51,150 bases of DNA, taken from contig JAGWPD010000227.1 in the NCBI GenBank assembly GCA_028870705.1, forward strand, positions 1 through 51,150, written 5' to 3'. The notes below the pieces were generated by a model. It was not told the origin of the DNA. It did not search any database and saw nothing but the letters and a program-made list of their open reading frames with translations. This DNA is from Gammaproteobacteria bacterium (GTDB taxonomy: Bacteria > Pseudomonadota > Gammaproteobacteria > Steroidobacterales > Steroidobacteraceae). The translations under genes and the position numbers were made by a program. Positions 1 through 8,361 of this stretch are shown piece by piece. Positions within the stretch are counted from its first letter, which is position 1. Each line of letters begins with the position of its first letter.

Positions 1-127
1 ACTCCTCGTAGCTGAAGGCCTCGAGCCGGTGCCCGTTGAGCGCCATGCGCTCGCGCGCACCCTTCACCCACGGCCGCTCCGCACTCTCCTCCTTCCAGAT
101 GTGCACTTGCGAATCGACGATGAACAT
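1..127 (-). CDS. Amidohydrolase-family protein, N-terminal fragment
   Basis: The reverse strand reads ATG at 127 and stays open to the window edge, so only about 42 N-terminal residues are present. They begin MFIVDSQVHIW, followed by an EERPW-like stretch (EESAERPW) and MALNGHRLEAFSYEE. The pattern D-x-Q-V-H-I-W is the first-strand metal-site motif of the amidohydrolase-2 (TIM-barrel metal-dependent hydrolase) family, with Q in place of the first His, as in many members of that group. Such enzymes hydrolyse lactones or decarboxylate or hydrate aromatic-derived acids; the substrate here cannot be told. It is transcribed away from the doxX-TRAP operon, so the 250-bp gap between them is a divergent promoter region. 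The family call is fairly secure. The gene continues outside the window. Confidence 0.72.
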   Translation of the reverse strand, partial: MFIVDSQVHIWKEESAERPWVKGARERMALNGHRLEAFSYEE

Positions 128-376
128 GCGATGGGTCCCTGCGATTCAGGCGTTGAGTTGTCATCATCTAAACATAGAACCCGAGCCGGGTTGCCTCCGG
201 CCCGTGCAACGCACAGATGCACACGAGTAGACAGTCGCGCGGGCGTGTCGACTAATCTGCATTTGTATGTTGCGCGCTTGAGCGCGCGCAGCACTGGAGC
301 ACCCGTGGCGTGCCGCATATACTCCGGCTGCTCGTGGGGTCGGCATCGACAATCATGAACACCAGAGGTACGCCCC
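128..376. promoter_or_regulatory. Divergent intergenic region with GC hairpin
   Basis: This non-coding gap separates the amidohydrolase (leftwards) from doxX (rightwards). The only structure I can support is a short dyad at 272-287, GCGCGCT-TG-AGCGCGC, in a moderately AT-rich stretch. It could be an operator. No convincing -35/-10 pair was identified. Confidence 0.3.
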
Positions 377-820
377 GTGCTTGACCAACGAACCGGCCCT
401 TACGGGGCGTTCATCCTCCGCTGCGTGCTCGGCGCGCTGCTGATCGTGCATTTTCTCAACAAGCTGCTGATCTTCACGCCGGCCGGAACGGCCCACATGT
501 TCGAAGGGCTCGGCTTGCCGGGCGGGCTTGCATACATCGTCATGTGCACGGAGGTCGTCACCGGCACGTGCCTGATCCTGGGCGTCTGGCCGCGCGCTGC
601 GGCATTGCTGGCGTTGCCGGTGCTGGTTGGCGCCATCGTGTTCTTCCACGTGCACAACGGCTTCGCCTACAACGCACCCAGGGGCGGAGGCTGGGAATAC
701 CCGGGCTTCTGGGCCGTGGCGCTGCTGGTGCAGGCGCTGCTGGGCGACGGCGCCTACGCCCTGGTGAACACGCCTTTGCCCGCCGCGCTGGCGCAGGTTG
801 ACCGTGGCCATAGCGCTTGA
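377..820 (+). CDS. DoxX-family membrane protein
   Basis: A 147-residue protein with four hydrophobic segments at about residues 10-30, 50-70, 72-92 and 105-125, as in the DoxX/DoxD membrane family. The fingerprint is a first helix with the R-x-x-L-G-A/L-x-F/V pattern (FILRCVLGALLIVHFLNKL) followed by a GLP loop and an E-x-x-x-G helix. A GTG start at 377 is preferred because AGAGG lies about 8 nt upstream; the nearby ATG at 355 is out of frame. Family members sit in the inner membrane and are linked to redox or thiosulfate metabolism, but most have no proven role. It heads an apparent operon, and its last 23 nt overlap the glcG-like gene. Confidence 0.8.
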   Translation: MLDQRTGPYGAFILRCVLGALLIVHFLNKLLIFTPAGTAHMFEGLGLPGGLAYIVMCTEVVTGTCLILGVWPRAAALLALPVLVGAIVFFHVHNGFAYNAPRGGGWEYPGFWAVALLVQALLGDGAYALVNTPLPAALAQVDRGHSA

Positions 821-1253
821 TTTTGAGCTGGCCAACCGGCTGGTGCTGGCCGCGCACGGTCTCGCCGTCGGGATCAACAAGCCCATCACGGTCGCGGTTG
901 TGGACGTTGGCGGCTTCGTGCTGGCGATCGGGCGCATGGATGGCGCCCACGGACTGACGCCCAACGTGGCCACTGCCAAGGCCTATACCGCCGCGGTCAT
1001 GCGCCGGCCGACCACGATGCTCAAGGCCTGGGCCGAGAGCCAGCCGATGTTGTTCAGCCAAGTCGCGCGCGTCGGCGCTCATCCGTTGATCGCGGGGGGC
1101 GGCGGCATTCCGCTCAAGACCAACGGCACGATAGTCGGCGGAATCGGTGTCTCGGGCGCAAACGGCGAAGAGGACCAGCGCGTCGCCGAAGGCGTACTAC
1201 GCGGCGCCGGCCTGGAACTCGACTTCAGCGAGTGGCATCTGCTGCGCAAGTAG
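798..1253 (+). CDS. GlcG/HbpS-family (DUF336) heme-binding-like protein
   Basis: A 151-residue alpha/beta protein with the hallmark features of the GlcG/HbpS family: an N-terminal helix (ELANRLVLAAHGLA), the strand VAVVDVGGFVLAIGRMDGA, the motif AKAYTAA, and the glycine-rich loop IAGGGGIPL with VGGIGVSGA near the C-terminus. Members bind heme or cobalamin-like ligands, or accompany glycolate, diol or propanediol metabolism; none has a broadly agreed catalytic role. The start is TTG at 798 or GTG at 804, both inside the end of doxX. It is followed directly by dctP. DUF336 proteins often sit beside catabolic oxidoreductases and TRAP transporters, so a role with the imported substrate is an inference. 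Confidence 0.83.
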   Translation: MTVAIALDFELANRLVLAAHGLAVGINKPITVAVVDVGGFVLAIGRMDGAHGLTPNVATAKAYTAAVMRRPTTMLKAWAESQPMLFSQVARVGAHPLIAGGGGIPLKTNGTIVGGIGVSGANGEEDQRVAEGVLRGAGLELDFSEWHLLRK

Positions 1254-1261
1254 CACCTCTG

Positions 1262-2272
1262 ATGCGACTGCTGCTCGCCTCCACGGCCACCGCGCTGTTG
1301 TACACGCAGGGCGCACTTGCGCAGGCGCTCATCTTCAACACCTACCTGCCACCCTTCGATAGCGTTCGCAAGGTACTGGTGGAGGATTTCGCAGCGCGCA
1401 TCGGCCGGCAATCCGCCGGCGCCATCCGCGTGTCGGTACCGGCGGTGTCGCTGGCACCCTCCACGCGGCAATGGGATCTCGTCACCAGCCGCGTGGCGGA
1501 CATCGCCGTGATTCCGATCTACACGCAGCGTGCGCGCATCGTGCTGCCGCTGCTTGCGGACCTGCCTTTCAACAGCGTGTCCGCCCGATCCGCGTCAATG
1601 GCCCTCTGGCGCACGCAGGAAGTGTATTTCTCGAAGTTCGACGAGTTTCGAGGCGTCAAGCTGCTCGGCGTGTTCGTGCTGCCGCCCTCGCGGTTCGTGA
1701 GCAAGGTACGGCCGGTGAAAGCCATCGGCGATTTTCGCGGGCTCAGGACCTGGGTGCCCGCGAGCGAATTGAGCCGGTCAATCGCGGCGCTTGGTGGCGC
1801 GCCGGTCTACTCGACCCTGGGCCAGATGTTCGAATATGCATCCAAGGGCACAGTCGACGCGCTGATGACCAGTCCCAGCGCCGTGAAGCAGGCCCATATC
1901 GGCAGCTATGTGCACTACATGACCGAAGTGCCGGGCGGATTTGGCAGCGTGTCGTTCGCCGTGGTCATCAACAACGCCGCCTGGGCCGGGCTTGGCGCCA
2001 AGGGTCAGGCGGCTTTGTTGCGTGCGGCCGAAGGCCTGCCCGAGCGGGTGGGAGCGGCCCTTGATGCGCGAGACAAGGCAGGCCTTGCCGAAGTGCCGCT
2101 CGAGATAAACCGGACCCCTGGCGCCCTGACCACCCGGATCACATCGCTCCTGGCCTTCCAGGAATCGGAATGGCTGGCGGCAGCACGGAGCCGCGGCCTG
2201 GCGGATCCGGCCGCGGCACTCGCCTACTATCGCTCGCAGATGAACAAGGAAGCTGGCGGGGATCCACATTGA
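1262..2272 (+). CDS. dctP: TRAP transporter periplasmic solute-binding protein (DctP type)
   Basis: About 336 residues. The ATG at 1262 gives a clean signal peptide (MRLLLASTATALLYTQGALA) and starts 8 nt after the upstream stop; the longer ORF from GTG 1232 would spoil the signal sequence. The mature protein has the DctP layout: an early ALIFNTY strand, the segment F-R-G-L-R-x-W around 160, and the conserved ALGGAP followed by M-F-E-Y-x-x-x-G-T-V-D-A. The Arg in the F-R-G-L-R region normally contacts the carboxylate of the ligand, so an organic acid is expected. The protein delivers ligand in the periplasm to the DctQM permease encoded next. Its stop overlaps the dctQ start (TGATG), so the two are coupled. 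Confidence 0.88.
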   Translation: MRLLLASTATALLYTQGALAQALIFNTYLPPFDSVRKVLVEDFAARIGRQSAGAIRVSVPAVSLAPSTRQWDLVTSRVADIAVIPIYTQRARIVLPLLADLPFNSVSARSASMALWRTQEVYFSKFDEFRGVKLLGVFVLPPSRFVSKVRPVKAIGDFRGLRTWVPASELSRSIAALGGAPVYSTLGQMFEYASKGTVDALMTSPSAVKQAHIGSYVHYMTEVPGGFGSVSFAVVINNAAWAGLGAKGQAALLRAAEGLPERVGAALDARDKAGLAEVPLEINRTPGALTTRITSLLAFQESEWLAAARSRGLADPAAALAYYRSQMNKEAGGDPH

Positions 2273-2790
2273 TGCAGCCGGGAGATGCACCGGGCGCACA
2301 AAAGGTGCTGGCAGCGGCGGAGCGCCTGGTTGTCGCGCTGGCACAATGGGCTCTCGGCGCGATGCTGGCGGTCACGATTCTCGATGTCTTCGGACGCAAT
2401 CTCGGCAGGCCGTTGCCCGGCGCCAGCGAATTGGTGTCGGCGCTGCTCGCGATCATCTTCTTCGCGGGCGCCGCACTGGCGGGACGCGACGGCGCGCATA
2501 TCGGCATCGGCATCGCAGTCGAGCACTACCGTGCGCGCTGGCTGGCATACGAGACGCTGCTCACGCGCTGCCTTTCGACGCTCGGGTTCGTATTCATGGC
2601 CTGGATGGCGCTTCACCAGGGATGGGCGCTGCAGGCGCGCGGCGTCAGGACCGAATTCCTCGATATTCCCCTGGCGCCGATAGTCTATGGGCTGGCGTTC
2701 CTGGCCGCGATCGCCGCGGCCTTCGCCGCAACGGCAGGCACATCATCGCGAGGCAAGCCTGGCGCGGACTCGCCCGGAGACGAAGCTTGA
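2272..2790 (+). CDS. dctQ: TRAP transporter small permease (DctQ type)
   Basis: A 172-residue membrane protein with four predicted helices, starting at ATG 2272, which overlaps the dctP stop by one base. The DctQ signature appears as the helix AMLAVTILDVFGRNLGRPLPGASELVSALLAIIFF, where R-x-x-G-x-P-x-x-x-x-x-E-L follows the first helix. The second half has the usual pair of hydrophobic segments ending in VYGLAFLAAIAAAF. It forms the small subunit of the Na+-coupled TRAP permease together with DctM. The longer ORF to 2170 is rejected because its extra N-terminus lies wholly within dctP. Confidence 0.88.
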   Translation: MQPGDAPGAQKVLAAAERLVVALAQWALGAMLAVTILDVFGRNLGRPLPGASELVSALLAIIFFAGAALAGRDGAHIGIGIAVEHYRARWLAYETLLTRCLSTLGFVFMAWMALHQGWALQARGVRTEFLDIPLAPIVYGLAFLAAIAAAFAATAGTSSRGKPGADSPGDEA

Positions 2791-4094
2791 TTCTTGCGGC
2801 AGTGGCCTGCGCCATGCTGCTGCTGATGCTGCTGACACGCGTGCCGCTTGGATTTACGCTGACGCTGTGCGGAATCGGCGGCATCGCCGCAGTGCATCCG
2901 CGCGGACTGCCGGCGGCGCTGGCCATTGCCGAACAGCAGTTCATCGACCTGGCGTTCAACTTCCAGTTCTCCGCGCTGGCGCTGTTCCTGACGATGGGCG
3001 TATTCGTGGTCGGCGCCGGCCTTGCCGATGACCTGTTCGACATGAGCCAACGCTGGGTCGGTCACTGGCGCGGCGGTCTGGCCGTGGCCGCCGTCGTGAC
3101 CAGCGCGGGCTTCGCAGCCATTTGCGGGTCTTCCACTGCCGCTACATCGACAATGGCCAGCGTCGCCGTTCCGGCCATGCGCCGGTTCAACTACAGCCTG
3201 CGCTTCAGCGCGGGGACAGTTGCGGCCGGCGGCACGCTCGGCATACTTGTGCCGCCCAGCAGTGCGCTGATCATCTACGGGCTGCTCACGGGAACCAGCA
3301 TCGACCGGCTGTTCATGGCGGCGCTCGTGCCGGCTGTGATCCAGGTCGCTGCCTACATCATCGCGATTGCGATCGTGGCGCGAATCTGGCCCGACTGGGC
3401 GCCGGCCGCAAGTCGCTCGAGCTGGTCAGAGCGCGGCCGTGCGCTCGGCCGCGTGTGGAGCGTGCTGGCCTTGTTCGTACTGATCATCGGCGGACTGTTT
3501 GCCGGACGCTTCACGACGACCGAAGCCGGTGGCGTCGGCGCAGGCGGTGCGATGCTCATCGCACTGCTGCGCGGCAGATTGAGCCGCCGCGTCCTGCTCG
3601 ATGGCCTGGCCAGATCGGCCCGCACCATCGGCCTCATCTACGTGGTGGCCGCGGGCGCCATGGTGCTCGGCCAGTTCGTGAACCTGGACGGCGCCCCGGC
3701 GGCCGCGCTCGAATTCATCCAGCACCTGCAGCTGGCGCCGATGGCGGTCGTCGGCATGATCCTGCTCTTATACGTCGTGCTTGGCCTGTTCATCGACGGC
3801 TACGCCATGTTGTTCCTCACGGTGCCAATCGTGTGCCCGGTGATCTCCAGCATGGGCATGGACCTGACCTGGTGGGGCATCGTGGTGATCATCACGGTCG
3901 AGATGGCGATGATCTCGCATCCCTTCGGGCTGAACATCTGCATCATGAGAGCCTTCGTGCCCGAGGCCAGTCTGCTGACCATCTTCTTGGGCGTGGTGCC
4001 ATACCTGCTCGCGGATTTGGCCAGGCTGGCGCTGGTGGTGCTGTTGCCAACCACTGTTGCGCTGGTGGCGCCGCTGTTTCAGGGCAACCTTTAG
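2787..4094 (+). CDS. dctM: TRAP transporter large permease (DctM type)
   Basis: Translation most likely begins at TTG 2787, which overlaps the dctQ stop as TTGA; this gives 435 residues, the usual DctM size. The ORF track extends far upstream, but that part is a shadow of dctQ. Twelve or so hydrophobic segments are visible, with family motifs such as GSSTAATSTMASVAVPAM, GGTLGILVPPSSALIIYG and LFIDGYAMLFLTVPI. DctM forms the ion-coupled translocation path. With dctP and dctQ it makes a complete TRAP system, probably for a carboxylate. The adjacent MBL-fold hydrolase, MFS permease and ABM protein suggest the imported acid is further degraded. Confidence 0.9.
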   Translation: MILAAVACAMLLLMLLTRVPLGFTLTLCGIGGIAAVHPRGLPAALAIAEQQFIDLAFNFQFSALALFLTMGVFVVGAGLADDLFDMSQRWVGHWRGGLAVAAVVTSAGFAAICGSSTAATSTMASVAVPAMRRFNYSLRFSAGTVAAGGTLGILVPPSSALIIYGLLTGTSIDRLFMAALVPAVIQVAAYIIAIAIVARIWPDWAPAASRSSWSERGRALGRVWSVLALFVLIIGGLFAGRFTTTEAGGVGAGGAMLIALLRGRLSRRVLLDGLARSARTIGLIYVVAAGAMVLGQFVNLDGAPAAALEFIQHLQLAPMAVVGMILLLYVVLGLFIDGYAMLFLTVPIVCPVISSMGMDLTWWGIVVIITVEMAMISHPFGLNICIMRAFVPEASLLTIFLGVVPYLLADLARLALVVLLPTTVALVAPLFQGNL

Positions 4095-4221
4095 AGCCTG
4101 GCACCCCGCTGGCGCGATTGGCTCGATTTCTGCAACTGAGTGGCTTCAATCCGCGACTATCTGCAGTGCATATCCGCGGACTAGCATCGGCCGGCACGCC
4201 GCCGACTGCCGGAGCCCCTGC

Positions 4222-5094
4222 ATGAAACCCTTCACAATTGGGGATATCACCGTCTCGAGCATCATCGAGCGCGAGGGGCCCATCAGGCCACCCTCGGTCA
4301 TGTTCCCGACCTCCGACACCGCCACGGCCATGCGCCATCTGCAGGGCATGGCTGCGAATGTCTGGTCGCCCACCTCCGGAATCCTCTACAACACCTACCA
4401 GACGTTCGTCCTCAGGCGCCGCGGACAGGTCATCCTGATCGACACCTGCGTAGGTGAAAACAAAGCCCGACCGCCGCACTTCAACTATTCGAAGCAGCCA
4501 TGGCTCGACGGCTTCGCCGCACAGCAGCTCTCCTTCGATGCCGTCGACGTGGTCATCAATACCCATTTGCACGTGGACCACTGCGGCTGGAATACCCGCC
4601 TGGTAAATGGCCGGTGGCTGCCAACGTTCCCCAAAGCCCAGTACTACATCGGCAGGCGCGAGTACGAATTCTGGGGCGAACAGACGAAGCGGGGCTGGGA
4701 GTTGCCGGGCCGGATCTGGACCGACAGCGCCGTCCCCGTGGTCGAATCAGGCCGCGCAAGACTCGTCGACATGGACGCCGAGCTCGAGGAGGGTGTCCGC
4801 CTGCTGCCGGCGCCCGGCCACACGCCCGGCCACTTCTGCGTCAGCGTCGTGTCCAGAGGCGAGCGCGCGGTCTTCATCGGCGATCTGATGCACCATCCCA
4901 TCCAGTGCCTGGAGCCGCAGTGGAGCAGCTGCTTCTGCGTCGACCAGGCCATGGCCAGCGAGACTCGGCGCCGGTTCTTCGAGGAGTACGCCGACACGCC
5001 GACGATCATCGTGCCCGAGCACTTTCCCTACCCGACTGCCGGCCGAATCGTCAGGCAGGGTTCGGCATTCCGGTGGAAATTCCTCGATGAATGA
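4222..5094 (+). CDS. MBL-fold metallo-hydrolase
   Basis: 290 residues from ATG 4222. The metallo-beta-lactamase fold is clear: NTHLHVDHCGW at 113-123 gives the H-x-H-x-D-H metal site, GHTPGH supplies the third-site His, and IGDLMHH supplies the bridging Asp with a following His. This is a cytoplasmic dinuclear zinc or iron hydrolase with no signal peptide. Close architectures include N-acyl-homoserine lactonases and hydrolases of lactones or thioesters in catabolic operons, and the exact substrate cannot be read from the sequence. The ORF track starts at 4057 inside dctM, but the 127-nt gap and the family N-terminus (F-x-I-G-D-I-x-V-x-x-I) favour 4222. Its last 8 nt overlap the MFS gene. Confidence 0.85.
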   Translation: MKPFTIGDITVSSIIEREGPIRPPSVMFPTSDTATAMRHLQGMAANVWSPTSGILYNTYQTFVLRRRGQVILIDTCVGENKARPPHFNYSKQPWLDGFAAQQLSFDAVDVVINTHLHVDHCGWNTRLVNGRWLPTFPKAQYYIGRREYEFWGEQTKRGWELPGRIWTDSAVPVVESGRARLVDMDAELEEGVRLLPAPGHTPGHFCVSVVSRGERAVFIGDLMHHPIQCLEPQWSSCFCVDQAMASETRRRFFEEYADTPTIIVPEHFPYPTAGRIVRQGSAFRWKFLDE

Positions 5095-6256
5095 TCGCGA
5101 TGCTGCCGGGCAGGCGCCGCGCTCCGTGCTGGCTGCGTTGCTCGCCGCCACCACCCTGCCGGTCATGGCGAATTTCTGCATCGCACCGGTCCTGGCCAAG
5201 ATGCAGGCGCACTTCGCGGCGGTTGCCTATGCCGCCGTGTTGACGCCGATGGTCATGACGCTGCCGGCACTGGTCGGGACGGTGGCGGCGCCATTGTCCG
5301 GCGTGGTGGCCGACCGCGTGCCAAAGCGCACCTTGCTGCTGGTCGCCACGATCGCCTTTGGCGCCATCGGGATCCTGCCGTACTTCATGGCCTCCCTCCA
5401 TGCCATCCTGGCGACCCGCCTGTTGCTGGGAATTGCCGAGGGAACCGTGATCACCTGCTGCACGGCCCTGATCGCAGAATACTGTCAGGGCAGGCTCCGC
5501 CAGCAACTCTATGGCCTGCAACACGCGACGATGAGCGTCGCGGGCATCCTCTTCCTGCTGGCGGGCGGCATTGTCGGCGAGGCCTCCTGGCAGAATCCGT
5601 TCCTGTTGTTCGCGCTGGGATTTGTGGTCGCGGGAGTCGTCTGGACACTCCCGAGACGGGCAGCGGCTGCGCCAGCGGGCCGGGTCCACGTGGCGTTTCC
5701 GTGGAAGCTTGCGGCGCCGGTGCTGGCAGCCGCCTTCTTTGGCTGGCTCTTCTATTACCTGATCCCGGCGGGAGTGCCGTTCCTGCTGCGCGAACGCGGC
5801 CTGTTCAGCACCCGTCTCGCAGGCAGCGCCTCGGCGGCCGCATTGATGGCCTCGATGGCGGGCAGCATCGGCTATATCACCCTCGTCAGGTTCCTCTCGG
5901 CCCGGCTGCTGCTTGCTGCCGCCTATGCCGCCATGGCCGCAGGATTCGCCGTGATTGCGGCCAGCAACGGCATTCCGGCGCTGGTGGCCGGTTGCATCGT
6001 GACCGGACTGGGCTTCGGATTGGTCATGCCGAATGTCTCGGTCATGCTGCTCGGCCGCGTGCCGCCCGAAACCCGTGGCCGCGCTGCTGGCGGAATTACG
6101 ATGAGCGTCCTGACCTCGGTCTTCTGCACGCCGCTGCTGCGCCTCGGCGCCGCGCGCGCGCTGGGCGGCACCCCAGCCGTCTTTGGAGCCGGCGCGCTGA
6201 TTCTGGCCGTGGCGGCCATCGCGCTGGCGATTGCCGGACAGCGGAAGGTCGCTTGA
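5087..6256 (+). CDS. MFS transporter
   Basis: 389 residues with 12 hydrophobic segments and the typical MFS loop 2-3 motif (GVVADRVPKRTLLL at about 80). It starts at ATG 5087 inside the end of the MBL gene, so the two are translationally coupled. The N-terminal half has LLGIAEGTVITCCTALIAEY, the second-half loop is short, and there is no extra domain. It resembles single-component drug or organic-acid permeases; direction and substrate are unknown. A second transporter in an operon that already has a full TRAP system suggests that one imports the substrate and the other handles an intermediate or exports a toxic product. That is an inference. Confidence 0.87.
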   Translation: MNDRDAAGQAPRSVLAALLAATTLPVMANFCIAPVLAKMQAHFAAVAYAAVLTPMVMTLPALVGTVAAPLSGVVADRVPKRTLLLVATIAFGAIGILPYFMASLHAILATRLLLGIAEGTVITCCTALIAEYCQGRLRQQLYGLQHATMSVAGILFLLAGGIVGEASWQNPFLLFALGFVVAGVVWTLPRRAAAAPAGRVHVAFPWKLAAPVLAAAFFGWLFYYLIPAGVPFLLRERGLFSTRLAGSASAAALMASMAGSIGYITLVRFLSARLLLAAAYAAMAAGFAVIAASNGIPALVAGCIVTGLGFGLVMPNVSVMLLGRVPPETRGRAAGGITMSVLTSVFCTPLLRLGAARALGGTPAVFGAGALILAVAAIALAIAGQRKVA

Positions 6257-6561
6257 TTGTCGTCGTCGCCACCGTGGAACTCAGGCCCGGCGCCCGCGAG
6301 CGCTTCCTCGCGGAACTCGCCGCACTGGCGCCCGTTGTGCTTCGGGAAACCGGGTGCATCGAATATTGGCCCACCGTGGATGTTGCGAGCGGGCTAGGCG
6401 CGCAGGTGCCGTTGCGGAGCGATGTGGTCACGATCGTCGAGAAGTGGGAGAGCCTGCCCGCGCTTGCCGCACATGCGGTGGCGCCTCACATGCAGGCGTA
6501 CCGGCTGCGTGTCGTCGACTTGGTGGCGAAGACCGCGCTGCAGGTGCTGGCGCCGCAGTAA
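6253..6561 (+). CDS. ABM-domain (antibiotic biosynthesis monooxygenase-like) small protein
   Basis: 102 residues if started at TTG 6253, which overlaps the MFS stop as TTGA, exactly as for dctM. The sequence has the ABM ferredoxin-like pattern: strand IVVVATVELRPGARERFLAEL, then helix, E-x-G-C-I-E-Y, then VVTIVEKWESLPALAAHAVAPHMQAY with a conserved E-x-W and H near the active cleft. Such proteins act as small cofactor-free quinone-forming monooxygenases or as heme oxygenases of the IsdG type; the precise reaction here is unknown. It ends the plus-strand operon. The insertion ASGLGAQVPLRSD between strands is somewhat longer than in minimal members. Confidence 0.75.
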   Translation: MIVVVATVELRPGARERFLAELAALAPVVLRETGCIEYWPTVDVASGLGAQVPLRSDVVTIVEKWESLPALAAHAVAPHMQAYRLRVVDLVAKTALQVLAPQ

Positions 6562-6573
6562 GCCTCGCGTGGC

Positions 6574-7035
6574 CTAGCGAGGCTTCGCCTGCGCAGCCTC
6601 GTTGGCGGAGCGCACCATGCCGGCCGATTCGCGCCGCCAGTCCGGGTTCTCCCAGTAGAATTCCAGCCGGTTGCCGTCGGGATCGAAGAAATACACGCTC
6701 TTGTGCCGTCCGCCCGCGTGTCCTTCCAGGTTGTCGATCTTCGCGCCCGAGCCGAGCAGTTTCTCGTGCAGCTTGTCGAGTATCTCGGGGCCGCCTTCAT
6801 ACTCCATGGCCAGGTGATTGAACCCATGCCACTGCCGGTCATGTTCCGGGGTGCCACCGACTTCGAACAGGCCGATATCGTGATGGCGTTCGCCAAAGGA
6901 GACGAACGCCATCTTGCGATCGTCGAATCGGGTGATCAGCTTCATGCCCACCACTTCGGTGTAGAACTTCACCGCCTCATCGAGGTTGTGCACATTGAAT
7001 ACGACATGATTGATGCGCTTTTTCGGTTCGTCCAT
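6574..7035 (-). CDS. VOC-superfamily protein (glyoxalase/dioxygenase type)
   Basis: 153 residues forming a single VOC module. The predicted metal ligands are all present: His in RINHVVFNV near the start, His in HGFNHLAMEY, and Glu in FFDPDGNRLEFYWENP. This matches glyoxalase/bleomycin-resistance or type I extradiol dioxygenase-like proteins, which use a divalent metal. It is the last gene of a minus-strand run with an MFS permease and a two-module VOC enzyme, and it converges on the ABM gene with only 12 bp between stops. The function may be ring cleavage or lyase activity on an aromatic-derived compound; the sequence alone does not decide. Confidence 0.82.
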   Translation of the reverse strand: MDEPKKRINHVVFNVHNLDEAVKFYTEVVGMKLITRFDDRKMAFVSFGERHHDIGLFEVGGTPEHDRQWHGFNHLAMEYEGGPEILDKLHEKLLGSGAKIDNLEGHAGGRHKSVYFFDPDGNRLEFYWENPDWRRESAGMVRSANEAAQAKPR

Positions 7036-7095
7036 GGCCGCTCCGGTAGATTCTGACGAGTAGAGTTGCGGGCTTGCGACGCTGACCGCCGGCGG

Positions 7096-8325
7096 TCAAC
7101 GCGCGGCCTCGGCGGGCCGTGTGGCAGCCCCTGGCGAACCGGCATCTCCAAGGCGCCGGGCAAGCACCCACAGCAGCGCCAGGCACAGAATGCAGGCCAC
7201 GACCACGTTGGTGGCCGGGCGCGTCCACTGACCGCTCGCCTGCGCCGCAAAGGCCGCTGGCGGCCCGAACAGCACACCCCAGAGCGTGATCTGCGTCACC
7301 AGGCCGCTGGTTGCGCCGATGCTGGTTGGCGCAGGCGCGGTGCGCGGCATCAGGGCCCACAGCCCGACCACGATGCCCGAGCCCAGGAAGAAAACGCTGC
7401 TGGCCGCTACGGCCAACGCGAAGGCCGGCCCTGGATAGTAAAGGGCGACGCCGCCGACCAGTGCCAGCAGGATGCCGAGTGTCGCGACCCTCAGTGGCGC
7501 GATGGACCGATTGAGCATTGGCCCGACCGCGAGGCAACCGAGTGTATTGACCACCATGCCGAGCGTGCCGATTGAAGAAGCCGCGCCCAACGAGACGCCG
7601 AAGCGCCCGCTCAGCATGTGCGGCAGCGTGGATACCACGCCCGTCTGCAGGAATGCGGCGCTCGCGAACGCCACGCCCAGCAGCCAGGGCTGCGGGCTGC
7701 GCAGCACCTGCGCGAGACCTTGCGTCCGCGAAGGCGCGGTCGCACGATCCGCCACCGGCAGCACCGCCAGCGCGAGCACAGTGAACACGGCCAGCGCCAG
7801 CGCATGGCCGCTGAACGCCCAGCGCCAGTGGTCTGTACCGGCCAGCTGGGCTGCGAGCACCAGCGGCACGGCAAAGCTCATCGGCACGAAGGAAGACCAC
7901 AGGGTCAGCGCGCTGTTGCGGCGCGGGCCATGGGTGATGCGCGTCATCATGGTCACGGACGCCACCGCGATGCACACGTAGCCGACGCCTTCTACGACGC
8001 GCGCGGCAAGCAGCGACTGCAAGGTGCCAGCCAGGGTCACACCGACATCACCAACGATGACCACCGCGCTGCCAAGCAGCAGCAGGGCACGGTCCCCGAA
8101 CCGGTCCACCAGCCATCCGGTCAGCAAAGCGCCGATCGCGACCAGCGCCGATGGCGCCGATATGACCCAGCCTCCCTGTTCGCGGGACGCATGAAACAGC
8201 CGGCCAATATCACCGATGACTGGCACTGCCTGGCTGATACACGTCGCGCCCAGCACGCCTATGACATAGATCAGCAGTATTTGTCCCCAACTTCCCTGTG
8301 CGGCAGCCCTGTCAGTCGCGTTCAT
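7096..8325 (-). CDS. MFS transporter
   Basis: 409 residues and 12 predicted helices, starting at ATG 8325. The loop 2-3 motif appears as GWLVDRFGDRALLLLG, and the N-terminal helix has YVIGVLGATCISQAVPVIGDIG. It lies between two VOC genes on the same strand (60 bp before one, 36 bp after the other), implying co-transcription and import of the VOC substrate or export of its product. It is not closely similar by eye to the MFS protein at 5087-6256. The large plus-strand ORF (7618-9444) across this region is a high-GC shadow. Confidence 0.87.
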   Translation of the reverse strand: MNATDRAAAQGSWGQILLIYVIGVLGATCISQAVPVIGDIGRLFHASREQGGWVISAPSALVAIGALLTGWLVDRFGDRALLLLGSAVVIVGDVGVTLAGTLQSLLAARVVEGVGYVCIAVASVTMMTRITHGPRRNSALTLWSSFVPMSFAVPLVLAAQLAGTDHWRWAFSGHALALAVFTVLALAVLPVADRATAPSRTQGLAQVLRSPQPWLLGVAFASAAFLQTGVVSTLPHMLSGRFGVSLGAASSIGTLGMVVNTLGCLAVGPMLNRSIAPLRVATLGILLALVGGVALYYPGPAFALAVAASSVFFLGSGIVVGLWALMPRTAPAPTSIGATSGLVTQITLWGVLFGPPAAFAAQASGQWTRPATNVVVACILCLALLWVLARRLGDAGSPGAATRPAEAAR

Positions 8326-8361
8326 GGACCCCCTCCTGCTGTTTGTAGGCGTCGTGGAGCA

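Noticed and set aside
3122-4225. 367-aa ORF inside dctM
   Set aside because: It is an alternate frame of a certain membrane-protein gene, with no hydrophobic periodicity of its own.
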